Assembly: GCF_015206995.1 (NCBI RefSeq)
Contig: NZ_JADEXR010000052.1
Span: 1-37,261 of the forward strand
Source of the DNA: an aff. Roholtiella sp. LEGE 12411
GTDB taxonomy: Bacteria; Cyanobacteriota; Cyanobacteriia; Cyanobacteriales; Nostocaceae
Direction: 5' to 3'
DNA length: 37,261 bases
Shown here one piece after another: positions 17,360 to 26,308 of this stretch. Position numbers and translations under genes: made by a program. Each line of letters begins with the position of its first letter. Within the stretch, counting starts at the first letter, position 1. Under the pieces are notes generated by a model. It was not told where the DNA came from, made no database searches, and worked only from the letters and a program-made list of their open reading frames with translations.

Positions 17360-17464
17360 TGCTTGTCACCTCCAGCACCCGATTTCAATTACTGTACCGT
17401 ATATGGTGTGCTTTCTCCTCAATCCTTTCTGAGCAAGCTTTTCGAGACTTAACGGGAAAAGTTA

Positions 17465-17647
17465 GAAACTACTCTTGGTACTAAAGCTTGGGATACCTTT
17501 ATGTCTCTTGTTGCCACTACTCGGAAGTTGTCAATCAGCTTTTTTGAGTATGTGCGTGACCGTATTTCTAAGATTGGGAAAATCCCTTCTCTTGCGACTA
17601 TTATTCGGGAAAAATCTTTTGGTAATCCCTTCGGTTGGTCGTGGTAA
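17465..17647 (+). pseudogene. C-terminal fragment of a second transposase
   Basis: An open frame without a start codon reads ETTLGTKAWDTFMSLVATTR, then FFEYVRDRISKIGKIPSLATII and ends GNPFGWSW. The pattern resembles the C-terminus of DDE transposases common in cyanobacteria, possibly IS66-like. Its 5' part is missing where it meets the IS4-type inverted repeat. The family call is tentative. Confidence 0.55.
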
Positions 17648-17743
17648 CCAGAATAATTGCTTACCCCGAAGTATTGAGGGGATACATTTTTTTGACCCCT
17701 AGTTAATATTCCGGACGTGTCTAATTTATTGAATTGCCAACGC

Positions 17744-17809
17744 GCAGCGTCTCGTAGAGAAGACGCCAAGATGCTAAGAGCGTCAACGTGCAGCGTCTGG
17801 TAGAGAAGA
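17744..17809. repeat. Two direct copies of a 20-bp repeat
   Basis: GCAGCGTCTCGTAGAGAAGA (17744-17763) recurs as GCAGCGTCTGGTAGAGAAGA (17790-17809), 46 bp apart, with one mismatch. The motif looks like a dispersed repeat of heterocystous cyanobacteria. It lies just past the end of the last gene of the polysaccharide island and marks the island border with the IS debris. Confidence 0.7.
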
Positions 17810-17835
17810 ATTCGTAGAGTGTGCGTGAGTGGTAT

Positions 17836-18957
17836 CTACGAAACACTTGGCATTGCAGAGCGAATTGTATGAATAAAGTTTTGGGCATAACGCTGCGTAG
17901 AGAAATCGCAAGCACGTTGTCGCGCCGCTAGTCCGACATTTCGGGCAAATTCTTGCTCGTCGAGATAGCGGAGAATGGCGATCGCTAATTTATCCGCATC
18001 GCCGTAAGGTGTTAATAGTCCATTAACGCCGTCAGTAATAATCTCAGTCGGGCCCCCAGCATTGCCAGCTATAATCGGTTTACCCAATGCCATCGCTTCA
18101 ATAATTACAATCCCAAATGGCTCTTTATCTGATGCATGTACAAATACATCCATCGCCTGCACCCACTCCGGGATATTACGCTGTAGCCCAGCCATAATCA
18201 CCCGCTCTTTCAACCCTAAAGCTGCTATTTCTGCTTTTAAGAATTCCTCATAATCTGGTTCCAAATCGTGCTTACCGCCAACCACTACACAATGAGCATC
18301 GGGATATTTTTGCAAAACTTGGGACATGGCTTGTACTAGTACGTGCATTCCCTTCCATCGTTGCAATCGCCCGACAATTCCAATTAAGGGCCCGTGCAAT
18401 GGTAAGCCTAACTTCTGCCGTGTTTCTTCTGCTGAAGGCAAAGCAGCAGGCTCGAATCTGTCTAGGGCGACACCAGGGTAAACTAAAGGTGTTGGTCTGT
18501 GGGGCCAAATCTGGGCTTGTGCTTGCTTACCATCTTTCGAGAGAGTGACGATCGCACGAGCGGGTATTAAAGTCGCCAGTCGCACTAACCAAGTTTTATC
18601 ACTAGGTACTTCTAGTTGATACCACACAGCCGGCAACCCCGCCAGCATCGCCGCTAAACCCCCAGATATATGAGTGATCCACATCCAATTAACAATCATA
18701 TCTGCACGTTCGCGGCGGGCGATCGCAGCTATTTGGAAAACAGCCGCAATAAAACGGTGAACTTGGCGTAGACGACCGCTTTTGACAATTCGCGTATCAA
18801 TGCCGAGGGACTTGACTTGTTCTACCATCGGCCCGTCTTCCAAAAATATCACCAACCACTCAACACCAGCATTACGTCCTTGGTGCATTAAATCCCAAAG
18901 CATCATTTCACCGCCGCCTTTTTGCTCGGCTAGCGGCATCACAACTATAACTTTCAT
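17836..18957 (-). CDS. Glycosyltransferase family 4 (last gene of the HEP-type island)
   Basis: GT-B fold retaining glycosyltransferase of 373 aa. The N-terminal GGGEMMLWDL loop contacts the acceptor side. IGIVGRLQRWKGMHVLVQA opens the C-terminal Rossmann domain, and EPFGIVIIEAMA is the E-x7-E motif that holds the nucleotide sugar. Then GGPTEIITDGVNGLL follows, as usual in the family. The ATG has AAGGA 8 nt upstream, located in the last codons of the preceding gene, whose stop is only 11 bp away. So it is cotranscribed and probably translationally coupled with the O-antigen ligase-like gene. Donor and acceptor are not predictable from sequence. Confidence 0.9.
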   Translation of the reverse strand: MKVIVVMPLAEQKGGGEMMLWDLMHQGRNAGVEWLVIFLEDGPMVEQVKSLGIDTRIVKSGRLRQVHRFIAAVFQIAAIARRERADMIVNWMWITHISGGLAAMLAGLPAVWYQLEVPSDKTWLVRLATLIPARAIVTLSKDGKQAQAQIWPHRPTPLVYPGVALDRFEPAALPSAEETRQKLGLPLHGPLIGIVGRLQRWKGMHVLVQAMSQVLQKYPDAHCVVVGGKHDLEPDYEEFLKAEIAALGLKERVIMAGLQRNIPEWVQAMDVFVHASDKEPFGIVIIEAMALGKPIIAGNAGGPTEIITDGVNGLLTPYGDADKLAIAILRYLDEQEFARNVGLAARQRACDFSTQRYAQNFIHTIRSAMPSVS

Positions 18958-18968
18958 AATTTAGATCC

Positions 18969-20408
18969 TTATTTTAATGTCGTAATTCCTTGATGCTGAT
19001 AGTATTTATGTGCTGCCATAGTCATAGCTAAAAAGCCCCAAAGGATCATACCTGCTACACTCAACATGCCACTACCAATAAATAGCTGTGTGGAAGCACT
19101 GATTCCAATGGCGCGGGCAGCACTGACAAAACTATCAAAACGAGCTTCACTATATTGACTAACACTGAAAAGCATTAAGATTAACCCACCCATGTAAGGT
19201 ATGGCTCCAAACCACCCTAGGGTAAAGAACATATCTAAAATGCCACTGTCAATCACAACAACTTCGATCTGACCGGTTTTTTCGTTAACCTTCCAGATAT
19301 TTCCTAAACCACTACCTAGAGCATTAGAAAGGGCTAGACCAAGATTTCGGTCATAACTCCCTGATCTATCTTTAAAACTGCCATCTTCTTGAAGATGATA
19401 AAAAGTTTCCAATCGACTACCAATAACTGTAGAAAGTGGTTCGATGGTTGCTAAAGGGATAACACACATTGCCATCACCAGAATTATTGTAATTAGGCGC
19501 ATTTGAATCCGAGCTTTAACTGAACCCATAATCATAATTACTCCTAACAACCAACCACCCCAGTTAGTACGTGCTTGCGCTAGTAAAAATGACAAATAGC
19601 CAACAGCTGAGGCAGGAAAAATTAATTTTCCCGAACTGGTAAATAACAACAACAACCCAGCTTGCATAACAGAGCCAAACGGCCCGACTGAGTGCAGTGT
19701 GCTCCACACACGCATCCCAAAAGGTACAGGGTTTCCCGAACTGGTAAACAGTTTTGATTCGATCAGCCAATATCGATCCCACTCAGGAGCTATCACAAAT
19801 TGATATATGCCATAAGCTCCTGTAATTAACACGCACCAAAGAAATGTGCGCTGAATATTTTGGCGATAACTGGGATAGTCTCGCCAGTTTGTGAATAAGT
19901 GAAAAGCGAAGATAATTGGACTTAGCCAGTCTAGAAGACCACGTGCTACAGGAATCGGTGAATTGTAAATTAGCCCGACTAAAAAGCCATAGAAAACGCC
20001 GGCAAAACCCAAAATAAAAGGTAAGCCACCCTGACGATAAGCACCAGGGAGGTGGCGTAAAAAGCTTCCTATAGTTACAAATACAACCAAGTAGGGGGCG
20101 ATGAGCATCTGACGGGTGGGATCCCAACCAACTCGATAATCAACTAACCGGGTAGCTAAGGGGGTGAGAAACCATATCCACCAAGTAAAGCCGATGTAGA
20201 GAATGGGATGCCGTAAATATAAAAACACAGCTACAAGTAAAGCTGTCACTGGATAAATTAGGCGCAATAAGGCAGCAGCGCCGGCAAAATAGCAAGCTAC
20301 AGTTACGAATATAAAGCCGAGGATGACAATCCAACCTTGTGGCGATCGCTCTTTCGGAGAAAAGTTTTCTTTTAAAAAACTATTGAAAAGTATCTGCTTG
20401 GAAATCAC
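18969..20408 (-). CDS. O-antigen ligase/polymerase-like membrane protein (Wzy/WaaL type)
   Basis: Integral membrane protein of about 479 aa with 10-12 hydrophobic helices and one large extracytoplasmic loop (about residues 185-340 of this form) carrying LFTSSGNPVPFGMRVWSTLHSVGPFG and, later, DRSGSYDRNLGLALSNALGSGLGNIW. This layout is that of the O-antigen ligase/polymerase superfamily, which polymerises or transfers lipid-linked glycans outside the membrane. The open frame extends to 20576, but its first 56 codons lie across a palindromic repeat (20455-20541) and the end of the preceding gene. GTG 20408, with GGAG 8 nt upstream, is the better start. In context it is the likely polymerase of the island; WaaL-like transfer is the alternative. 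Confidence 0.82.
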   Translation of the reverse strand: MISKQILFNSFLKENFSPKERSPQGWIVILGFIFVTVACYFAGAAALLRLIYPVTALLVAVFLYLRHPILYIGFTWWIWFLTPLATRLVDYRVGWDPTRQMLIAPYLVVFVTIGSFLRHLPGAYRQGGLPFILGFAGVFYGFLVGLIYNSPIPVARGLLDWLSPIIFAFHLFTNWRDYPSYRQNIQRTFLWCVLITGAYGIYQFVIAPEWDRYWLIESKLFTSSGNPVPFGMRVWSTLHSVGPFGSVMQAGLLLLFTSSGKLIFPASAVGYLSFLLAQARTNWGGWLLGVIMIMGSVKARIQMRLITIILVMAMCVIPLATIEPLSTVIGSRLETFYHLQEDGSFKDRSGSYDRNLGLALSNALGSGLGNIWKVNEKTGQIEVVVIDSGILDMFFTLGWFGAIPYMGGLILMLFSVSQYSEARFDSFVSAARAIGISASTQLFIGSGMLSVAGMILWGFLAMTMAAHKYYQHQGITTLK

Positions 20409-20454
20409 TAATACATCTCCACCATGCAGGTAGTTAATTGAAAAGTTGGAAACT

Positions 20455-20541
20455 GTTTGTAGTAGGTGCTTTAGCGCCTTGAAGATTATGCAGATTACAA
20501 GTGATATTTCACTCTTAAGCACTGAAGTGCTTACTACAAAC
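20455..20541. repeat. Nested palindromic repeat at the O-antigen ligase gene start
   Basis: The outer arms (20455-20480 and 20517-20541) are imperfect inverted copies bounded by GTTTGTAGTA and TACTACAAAC. Each arm is itself a small palindrome: AGGTGCTTTAGCGCCT on the left and AAGCACTGAAGTGCTT on the right. This is the shape of a small non-autonomous element (MITE-like). It contributes the stop codon region of the upstream GT2 gene (stop at 20534) and would be read as the spurious N-terminus of the next frame. Confidence 0.75.
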
Positions 20542-21472
20542 CATTGCTCATTTTGAATTGCTGATATGCTTGCCAACGCCCACGCCAGGATGCCAGCAAT
20601 TTTTTACCTGCCAGTTGACCTTGGTTGGGCAGCAGTCTCAGGCATTGTACTAAGCCCAAGCTATCGCGTGTACCAATGAATACGGCCCAGAGCAAAAAGA
20701 CGGCACGACGGATAGACGGCAGATGTTCTAATAAAACTAAAGTTTCGTTATGAACTAAATTAATAAAGGCAATTTCATTAAAGTTGTTTCGCTGATCTTC
20801 ATCAAAACGTTGGGCTGGAAAATGATCTACAGCTACATTGGGGTCGTAAATTATCTGCCAACCAGCCCGCTTAAGAGCCAGAGTGAATGCCATTTCAAAG
20901 TGTACTTGTGCTCCTGTACCTCGCATCCGTTCATCAAAGCGCAATTGTCCGTACGCTTGGGTACGAAAACTCATGTTCACACCTTTGAGAATATCGACTC
21001 CGCGGGGTTCTCCGATTCCCAGGTGATGGTTGCCAATCACGCGCCCAAACCACTGTAACTGACCGACTACTGGGCGGGAGTCGTCTTCTAGTTTGCTACC
21101 GTGGTGTATCCAGTCACGCCCACCTACGCCGCCGAGGCGATGATCACAGATAAAGTGAGCGGCGATTCGTTCTAACCAATCTGGGTGAGGTGCGGCATCA
21201 TCATCAGTAATTGAAACAATATCGCCCTCTACTGCTGCTAGCCCAGCGTTGAGGGCTGCTACTACCCCCGGTTGCGTTACCTCTACAGTATGCAGTGGCA
21301 GGTTGTGCGCTTTGTATTTGTATTGGTCAAGGAATTGCCATGTTTCTGTATCCGTGTCACGCACAACCACTATCACCTGATCGGCTGGTTTAGTTTGCTC
21401 CTGTAGCGCTAAAAGGCAGCGGGACAGATCTAGAGGACGGCGATAGGTCGGGATGAGAACAGTGTTCTGCAT
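20534..21472 (-). CDS. Glycosyltransferase family 2
   Basis: GT-A fold inverting glycosyltransferase of 312 aa. NTVLIPTYRRPLDLSRCLLAL starts the nucleotide-binding half, SITDDDAAPHPDW supplies the D-x-D type metal motif (near residue 90), and KGVNMSFRTQAY followed by GAQVHFEMAFTLALKRAGW forms the acceptor side with its conserved acidic residue. Its start overlaps the end of the upstream GT4 gene by 83 bp in another frame. The last few codons (MSNGL end) come from the border of a palindromic repeat, so the C-terminus may have been altered by that insertion. Part of the island operon. Confidence 0.88.
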   Translation of the reverse strand: MQNTVLIPTYRRPLDLSRCLLALQEQTKPADQVIVVVRDTDTETWQFLDQYKYKAHNLPLHTVEVTQPGVVAALNAGLAAVEGDIVSITDDDAAPHPDWLERIAAHFICDHRLGGVGGRDWIHHGSKLEDDSRPVVGQLQWFGRVIGNHHLGIGEPRGVDILKGVNMSFRTQAYGQLRFDERMRGTGAQVHFEMAFTLALKRAGWQIIYDPNVAVDHFPAQRFDEDQRNNFNEIAFINLVHNETLVLLEHLPSIRRAVFLLWAVFIGTRDSLGLVQCLRLLPNQGQLAGKKLLASWRGRWQAYQQFKMSNGL

Positions 21473-22589
21473 TGCTTAACTCCTCGAATAGATCCACATA
21501 AGTTTGCGCCATAGTAGTCCAGCTATGTTGTTCTGCTACAGAGCGAGCTGCTTGGCCCATCTGTTGCATTAAGATGCGATCGCTCACTAAGGATAACAGT
21601 GCTGCTGCTAAAGCATTGGTATCGTCTGAGTCTGGTAAGACGACTCCACATTCTGGTGTCACTAATTCTGCACCTCCTGTTGCGGTGGCAGTAATTACAG
21701 GCAGTCCAGAGGCGAGTGCTTCTAACAATACAAGGGTGCAAGCTTCGTAACGGGAAGGAAAAACGAATAAATCCACTGCTCGCATAATTTCGGCGATATC
21801 ACGTCGATATCCGACAAAATGCACGCGCTGATTTAATCCCAGAGATGCTGCTAGCTGGGGAAAGGGGCTACCTTCGGTGTTACCCACCACCACTAGATGT
21901 AAGTCAGGAACTTTTGCTAAGGCGTGCAGCACGGTATCCAAGTTCTTCCTGGGTGTGCGGATGTCTCCAGCAAATAATGCTAGGGTGACATTCTCTGGGA
22001 GTCCTAATTTTGGGCGAGATGCTACACCAGGAGCAAACTCTTGTAAATCAACTCCATTGACTATTACCCGAATTCGAGAACGAGGAACGCCAATGTTAAC
22101 TAATTCCTGTGCTACTTTTTCGGATACGGCTACGACGATTTTCGCTGTTTGAAAGGCTTGTTTTTCCCAACGGGCATTTAAAGCGGTAAAAAGCCACTGG
22201 TAAAGACCATACAAATCTCGGCGGTTGCGGGAAATGTGAACAGGCGATCGCAACCATGAGTTATGGACAAAATGTACAGCATTCACATCAGCAGTAGCCA
22301 TACTAATTGCTCCATTGACTTTGACTAAATCAATGCTAGAGCGATGTTTTCGTAACCAATCTGCACTTTTTTTAGCAAAAATAAAATTCCGAATTAATTC
22401 GGTCGGATATCCTTGAACTGAAATTGCCATCCAGTTAACTTTGTGATCTTTTTCTAATTCTGGTGCAACTTCACTTGCTAATAATATTAGATGATGACCT
22501 CGACGAATTGCTTCTTTCGCAACTTCATAATTTACCCGGCCTTGACCATCACCTCGTTTAACTTTATGGGTAATAATACAAAGTTTCAC
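21390..22589 (-). CDS. Glycosyltransferase family 4
   Basis: GT-B fold transferase of 399 aa starting at GTG 22589, which has a strong ribosome binding site (GAGGTGAT). Visible are an N-terminal KRGDGQGRVNYEVAKEAIRRGHH, the DIRTPRKNLDTVLHALA turn at the domain junction, GYRRDIAEIMRAVDLFVFPSRYE and the motif EACTLVLLEALASGLPVI with both glutamates. The C-terminal 25 residues (SNAEHCSHPDLSPSSRSVP and on) are low in structure and exist in the zone that overlaps the following GT2 gene. That suggests the stop codon has drifted downstream into the next gene. Member of the island operon. Confidence 0.9.
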   Translation of the reverse strand: MKLCIITHKVKRGDGQGRVNYEVAKEAIRRGHHLILLASEVAPELEKDHKVNWMAISVQGYPTELIRNFIFAKKSADWLRKHRSSIDLVKVNGAISMATADVNAVHFVHNSWLRSPVHISRNRRDLYGLYQWLFTALNARWEKQAFQTAKIVVAVSEKVAQELVNIGVPRSRIRVIVNGVDLQEFAPGVASRPKLGLPENVTLALFAGDIRTPRKNLDTVLHALAKVPDLHLVVVGNTEGSPFPQLAASLGLNQRVHFVGYRRDIAEIMRAVDLFVFPSRYEACTLVLLEALASGLPVITATATGGAELVTPECGVVLPDSDDTNALAAALLSLVSDRILMQQMGQAARSVAEQHSWTTMAQTYVDLFEELSNAEHCSHPDLSPSSRSVPLPFSATGAN

Positions 22590-22652
22590 GCATCACCTCT
22601 TTTACCAATAGTCTAATTTTACTTCCGATATTATATTTTTAAAATAACTCGG

Positions 22653-23645
22653 TTATTTCGATATTTCTAGCAATTTACTTACCACTTGTTGGGGAGTGAA
22701 ACTGAGAGTAAGTGCTATGATAGTTCGCAAATTAAACTTTTGTTTGTTCAGTACTTGCCAAAAATAAGGACGTGCTGCTGTTGTCTGGTTAATTCGCAGT
22801 AAACCAATTCCTAAAGTAGTGTTAGCTGCTAACCATTGCTGTTGAAAATACGTCTTAAATTCTTGTAAATGAGTGTCTTCCATAAACACTTTGTAGCAAA
22901 ACATTTCACTTTTAGCTTTGCGGATTTTTGCCCGCACATCTCGACTACCACTCAGCATAGTGTCAGTTTGCTCATGGGCACGATATCGTGTAAGTCTTTC
23001 TGGATAATAGTAAGCACCACGACCAGATATACAGCAGAGGTAAGTTAAATATAAATCCCACATGCCGCCAACTTCTGGGGGAATACTATTCCAATCAACA
23101 ACATCATTACGAATCACACAAGCCGCGGCGGTAGCTATACTTTTATCTACTAACCCAATCTTGAAGAAAGATTGATAAGTTCCTTGTGCTAATTTATCTC
23201 GTTTGTAAGCGCGTGTATTTTCTTCGGTTCCAGCATGATTAATTTGGCTATGTGCATCTATGATATATTGATCGCAAAAAGCGAGAACTAATTCAGAATT
23301 TGATTCTAAAATTGGTATAAGCTTTGCTAAAAAGTCTTCATTCCACATATCATCATCATGGAGGCTACCAACGTATTTACCTTGCGCCATTTTGAAGCCG
23401 TGTTGCTGATTAGCAAACATACCTAAATTTTGCGGTTGTCGCCAAAATCTGATGCGTGAATCGCCAAAAGATTCGACAATAGCTTGAGGATTTTCTGGAC
23501 TACAATTATCAGAAATAATAATTTCAATATTTTGATAAGTCTGTTTAACAGCACTAGCGATCGCTAGCTGAAGATACTCTGGTCGATTATAGGTTGGAAT
23601 AATAACACTAACTAAAGGCTGTTGACATTCTTGATTCAATAACAT
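22653..23645 (-). CDS. Glycosyltransferase family 2
   Basis: GT-A fold transferase of about 330 aa: PLVSVIIPTYNRPEYLQLAI, SDNCSPENPQAIV, NLGMFANQQHG and the metal site GSLHDDDMW (D-x-D type). Following features, including a cluster of Trp/Asp residues (VGGMWDLYLTYLC) and ERLTRYRAHEQTDT, fit members that add sugars in exopolysaccharide or O-antigen synthesis. ATG 23645 is chosen over the frame opening at 23696: GGAG lies 8 nt upstream, and the extra 17 residues have no likeness to the family. It lies in the island operon, 83 bp after the upstream GT4. Confidence 0.88.
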   Translation of the reverse strand: MLLNQECQQPLVSVIIPTYNRPEYLQLAIASAVKQTYQNIEIIISDNCSPENPQAIVESFGDSRIRFWRQPQNLGMFANQQHGFKMAQGKYVGSLHDDDMWNEDFLAKLIPILESNSELVLAFCDQYIIDAHSQINHAGTEENTRAYKRDKLAQGTYQSFFKIGLVDKSIATAAACVIRNDVVDWNSIPPEVGGMWDLYLTYLCCISGRGAYYYPERLTRYRAHEQTDTMLSGSRDVRAKIRKAKSEMFCYKVFMEDTHLQEFKTYFQQQWLAANTTLGIGLLRINQTTAARPYFWQVLNKQKFNLRTIIALTLSFTPQQVVSKLLEISK

Positions 23646-23728
23646 GTTTTTTACTCCGTGATGTTTCCGGTAAAAGTTATCCCCCAAAGCAGCCAATTTG
23701 GCTTGATTTATTTTAGCAATTAATTACT

Positions 23729-24895
23729 TTAAACAAAAAACTCAAGGATGATTCTTTCATAAATCTCTTGCAGACGTTTTATATGAATATCCATTGTAAG
23801 TTCTTTCATCAAAAAAGCATGACCTTGCTCGCCAATATGGCGACTTTTTTGATAATCTATATCTAATTCAGTAATAGCACTAGCTAGCTTATTAATATCA
23901 TTAGCTGGAACAAGAATACCTGTTTCACCATCTCGTAAGTGCTCTGGAATACCTCCAACTGCACTGGCAATTACAGGTCGATAACGAGCATAAGCCTCAA
24001 GAGTGACAAGTCCAGCAGGTTCAGGCCAAACACTGGGAAATACGACAGCAAAACACTGTTGATAAAGTGCATTTAATTTGTCACCATCACACCAACCATG
24101 CCAAGTTATCCGGTTATTTAATCCTAGTGAGTTAGCTAATTTTTCTAATCGGAGTCTATCCCATCCTTCACCTGCAATATCGAGTTGAATTTGCGGATTT
24201 GTATGCACTAAAGTTTTTAGCAACCATTCCAGTCCTTTATCAGGTACAATCCGTCCAACAAACAAAATTCTATGATTTTGATGAATTTCTAAACTTAGGG
24301 GTTTTGTGCCCATTTTGGGTACTTCAGTACCACAACGTAGAGTAATAATTTTTTCAGGTGGCACACCATTTTGCATTAACTGTCCTCGTACATAGTTGCT
24401 ATTAGCAATAACAGTAATTTTCTGATTTTTTAAGATATTTAGTACCTGCTGAGAGTGCATGAATTCTTTAACCACTCTTTGAGGTCTACGGCTACCACAG
24501 CCATCTACTATTTTGCCCCAAGTACATCCTAGATACGAGAAATTTCGCTCACAAATTGCACCCTGACCCGCTAAATATTTTGTGCCACTAGGGCAGTATG
24601 TTGAATGATTATGAACAGTGAAGACAGCAGGACATTTTCCCGTCAGCCCCAATAATAAGTCTGGACTATGAATGTGAACTAATTTAAACTGGCTTTGGTC
24701 AACATTTTGGAGTGATTTTAAAACGCGATCGCTCACATCAGGTAGTTGAGAATTAATGAGAGAAGTTAAATAAGTTTCAGCTCCTCCACTTCCATTTATT
24801 TCAAACCCAGAGCAGTGATAAATCAGTTTTTTAGCAGATATTCCATGTGAGATTTTTTTTGGAAATTTCTCAGTTTCTTTGATTAAATTTGACAT
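23729..24895 (-). CDS. Glycosyltransferase family 4 with Cys-rich insert
   Basis: GT-B transferase of 388 aa. The start ATG has AAGGA 7 nt upstream. After SGGAETYLTSLI and FTVHNHSTYCPSGTKYL it carries a Cys-rich stretch (residues about 103-136: CPSG, ICERN, GCTWG, GCGSRR), a feature of one GT4 subgroup that probably binds a metal or forms a structural loop. FVGRIVPDKGLEWLLKTL starts the second Rossmann domain, and WPEPAGLVTLEAYARYRPVI is the E-x7-E region with both glutamates present. Ends with short sequence LEFFV. Part of the island operon. Confidence 0.9.
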   Translation of the reverse strand: MSNLIKETEKFPKKISHGISAKKLIYHCSGFEINGSGGAETYLTSLINSQLPDVSDRVLKSLQNVDQSQFKLVHIHSPDLLLGLTGKCPAVFTVHNHSTYCPSGTKYLAGQGAICERNFSYLGCTWGKIVDGCGSRRPQRVVKEFMHSQQVLNILKNQKITVIANSNYVRGQLMQNGVPPEKIITLRCGTEVPKMGTKPLSLEIHQNHRILFVGRIVPDKGLEWLLKTLVHTNPQIQLDIAGEGWDRLRLEKLANSLGLNNRITWHGWCDGDKLNALYQQCFAVVFPSVWPEPAGLVTLEAYARYRPVIASAVGGIPEHLRDGETGILVPANDINKLASAITELDIDYQKSRHIGEQGHAFLMKELTMDIHIKRLQEIYERIILEFFV

Positions 24896-25002
24896 TATTA
24901 CTTCCTTACTATTTCCAGACTCAATTAGATGTTATTAACCAATATCTATAGGGTTCCTATTTGATTATTGAAAAAAATCAGTACATCTTTATTACTTCTT
25001 CC

Positions 25003-25019
25003 CCATTCCCTATTCCCTG
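25003..25019. repeat. Short degenerate heptamer repeat (ATTCCCT)
   Basis: CCCATTCCCTATTCCCT is two and a half tandem copies of ATTCCCT, the same class of 7-nt short tandem repeat as at the window ends. It lies in the 168-bp gap between two GT4 genes. Confidence 0.6.
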
Positions 25020-25063
25020 TCTCTACGAGTGATTCAGCAATTAAACCGGATTACTATAATATT

Positions 25064-26233
25064 TCAGTTGAGCAATCCTTGAGTTATAAATATTTGTTGT
25101 AGTTTTTGGTTGTAAAGTTCTTCAGTATAGGCAATGGCAGTACTTCTAGCTGCTCTACCCATTTCTAGACAAATCGATTCATTAGCAGCTAACAAATCCA
25201 ATTTTTCCGCAATAGCTTTCTCATCTCTGGGTGGTACAATAAACCCATTCACGCCGTCTTTTACTAAATCGGCAGCACCACAATGAGAAGTGACAATTAC
25301 AGGTAAACCGCAAGCCATTGCTTCGAGTACTACTAGTCCAAAACCATCTTCAACGGAAGGTAAAACTAGGACTGAGCAACGACTGAATACTTGTACAGGG
25401 TCTTGATGATTGAAGTTCCAAAATTCTTGTTTAATATGAGAATTTTTACTTAGTGTTTTTTCTACAAGCAGTCGTAATACACGTGTTGATGTACCACCAA
25501 TTAATAATAATTCAGAATTAGGAATTTTCGCTTGCAAAAAGGCATGAATTAAATATTGAACTCCTTTACGAGGTTCAATTGTGCCTACATAAAGAGCACG
25601 AAATGTTGAGTCAGTTTTGGCAGATGGATAAAATTTTTCAGTATTAATAAAAGGAGTGAGGATAGCAATTTTTTCTGGAGAAAATCCTGTATCAATAAAT
25701 GATTGTTTAGCAACCTGTGAAAGTACAACGATTAAATCAGCTTGCGTACACTCTTCTAAGAAGCGTTGCAGCATCATGGGATTCATTGTTGCTACAGTGG
25801 AGTCAGAGAGAAACTGCATCTCTTGTTGAATTTGTTCCTGCATGAAGGGGAGGTAATTATTAAGGCAATAAAGCCAGGCGATCGCACCTTTTGCTTTGGC
25901 TACCCTAAAGCCTAAATTAGTTTGACCTGCTACCCCCATAATTAAATCACAGGGCTGAGATTGTAACTTTTTACTTACCTGTTGATCAAAATATAAATCA
26001 CTAAGTAATACAGCCCAATCATTACGACGACGCAGTAAGGGAGTAGCAAGTAATTGTTTGCTCCAGCGAGAATATCCAACGGGATAAATTGGAAAATCTG
26101 TATGAGGTATTTCCAAACCTGCACAAAATACAGTTAAATCTGCTAATTGGCTTAAACCTGTGGCTGCATTTGCTAAGCAGACTCCTTGTCCTCCTGTACC
26201 TAAACTTGTATTGCAAGTAAGAGTAATTTTCAT
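25064..26233 (-). CDS. Glycosyltransferase family 4
   Basis: GT-B transferase of 389 aa. It begins with the usual glycine-rich start (TSLGTGGQGVCLANAATGLS). Halfway, ALYVGTIEPRKGVQYLIHAFL opens the second domain, and EDGFGLVVLEAMACGLPVIV contains the complete E-x7-E motif; GAADLVKDGVNGFIVPPRDE follows. No clear ribosome binding site precedes the ATG. It lies directly downstream of hepA (75 bp between them), as the first of the cluster of glycosyltransferases after hepA. Confidence 0.9.
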   Translation of the reverse strand: MKITLTCNTSLGTGGQGVCLANAATGLSQLADLTVFCAGLEIPHTDFPIYPVGYSRWSKQLLATPLLRRRNDWAVLLSDLYFDQQVSKKLQSQPCDLIMGVAGQTNLGFRVAKAKGAIAWLYCLNNYLPFMQEQIQQEMQFLSDSTVATMNPMMLQRFLEECTQADLIVVLSQVAKQSFIDTGFSPEKIAILTPFINTEKFYPSAKTDSTFRALYVGTIEPRKGVQYLIHAFLQAKIPNSELLLIGGTSTRVLRLLVEKTLSKNSHIKQEFWNFNHQDPVQVFSRCSVLVLPSVEDGFGLVVLEAMACGLPVIVTSHCGAADLVKDGVNGFIVPPRDEKAIAEKLDLLAANESICLEMGRAARSTAIAYTEELYNQKLQQIFITQGLLN

Positions 26234-26308
26234 AACTTTGAGTTAGCAATAGTGGATTTTAAGCAAACTTAATCTCTAAACTTATAGATGCTAAATAGCT
26301 TTTAAAGT

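Larger units (their letters stand above)
16537..17462. mobile_element. Decayed IS4-family (Tn5-like) insertion sequence
   Basis: Perfect 19-bp terminal inverted repeats bound a 926-bp element: ACTTTTCCCGTTAAGTCTC (16537-16555) and its complement (17444-17462). Inside is a broken transposase on the minus strand whose stop codon lies within the left repeat. The flanks (TGCAATCTG on the left, TAGAAACTA on the right) show no target duplication, so one side has been rearranged after insertion. The right repeat abuts the remnant of another transposase. Confidence 0.85.

Noticed and set aside
17744-17809. Two direct copies considered as a CRISPR remnant
   Set aside because: Only two 20-bp copies, matching a dispersed repeat type, with no array or cas gene nearby.
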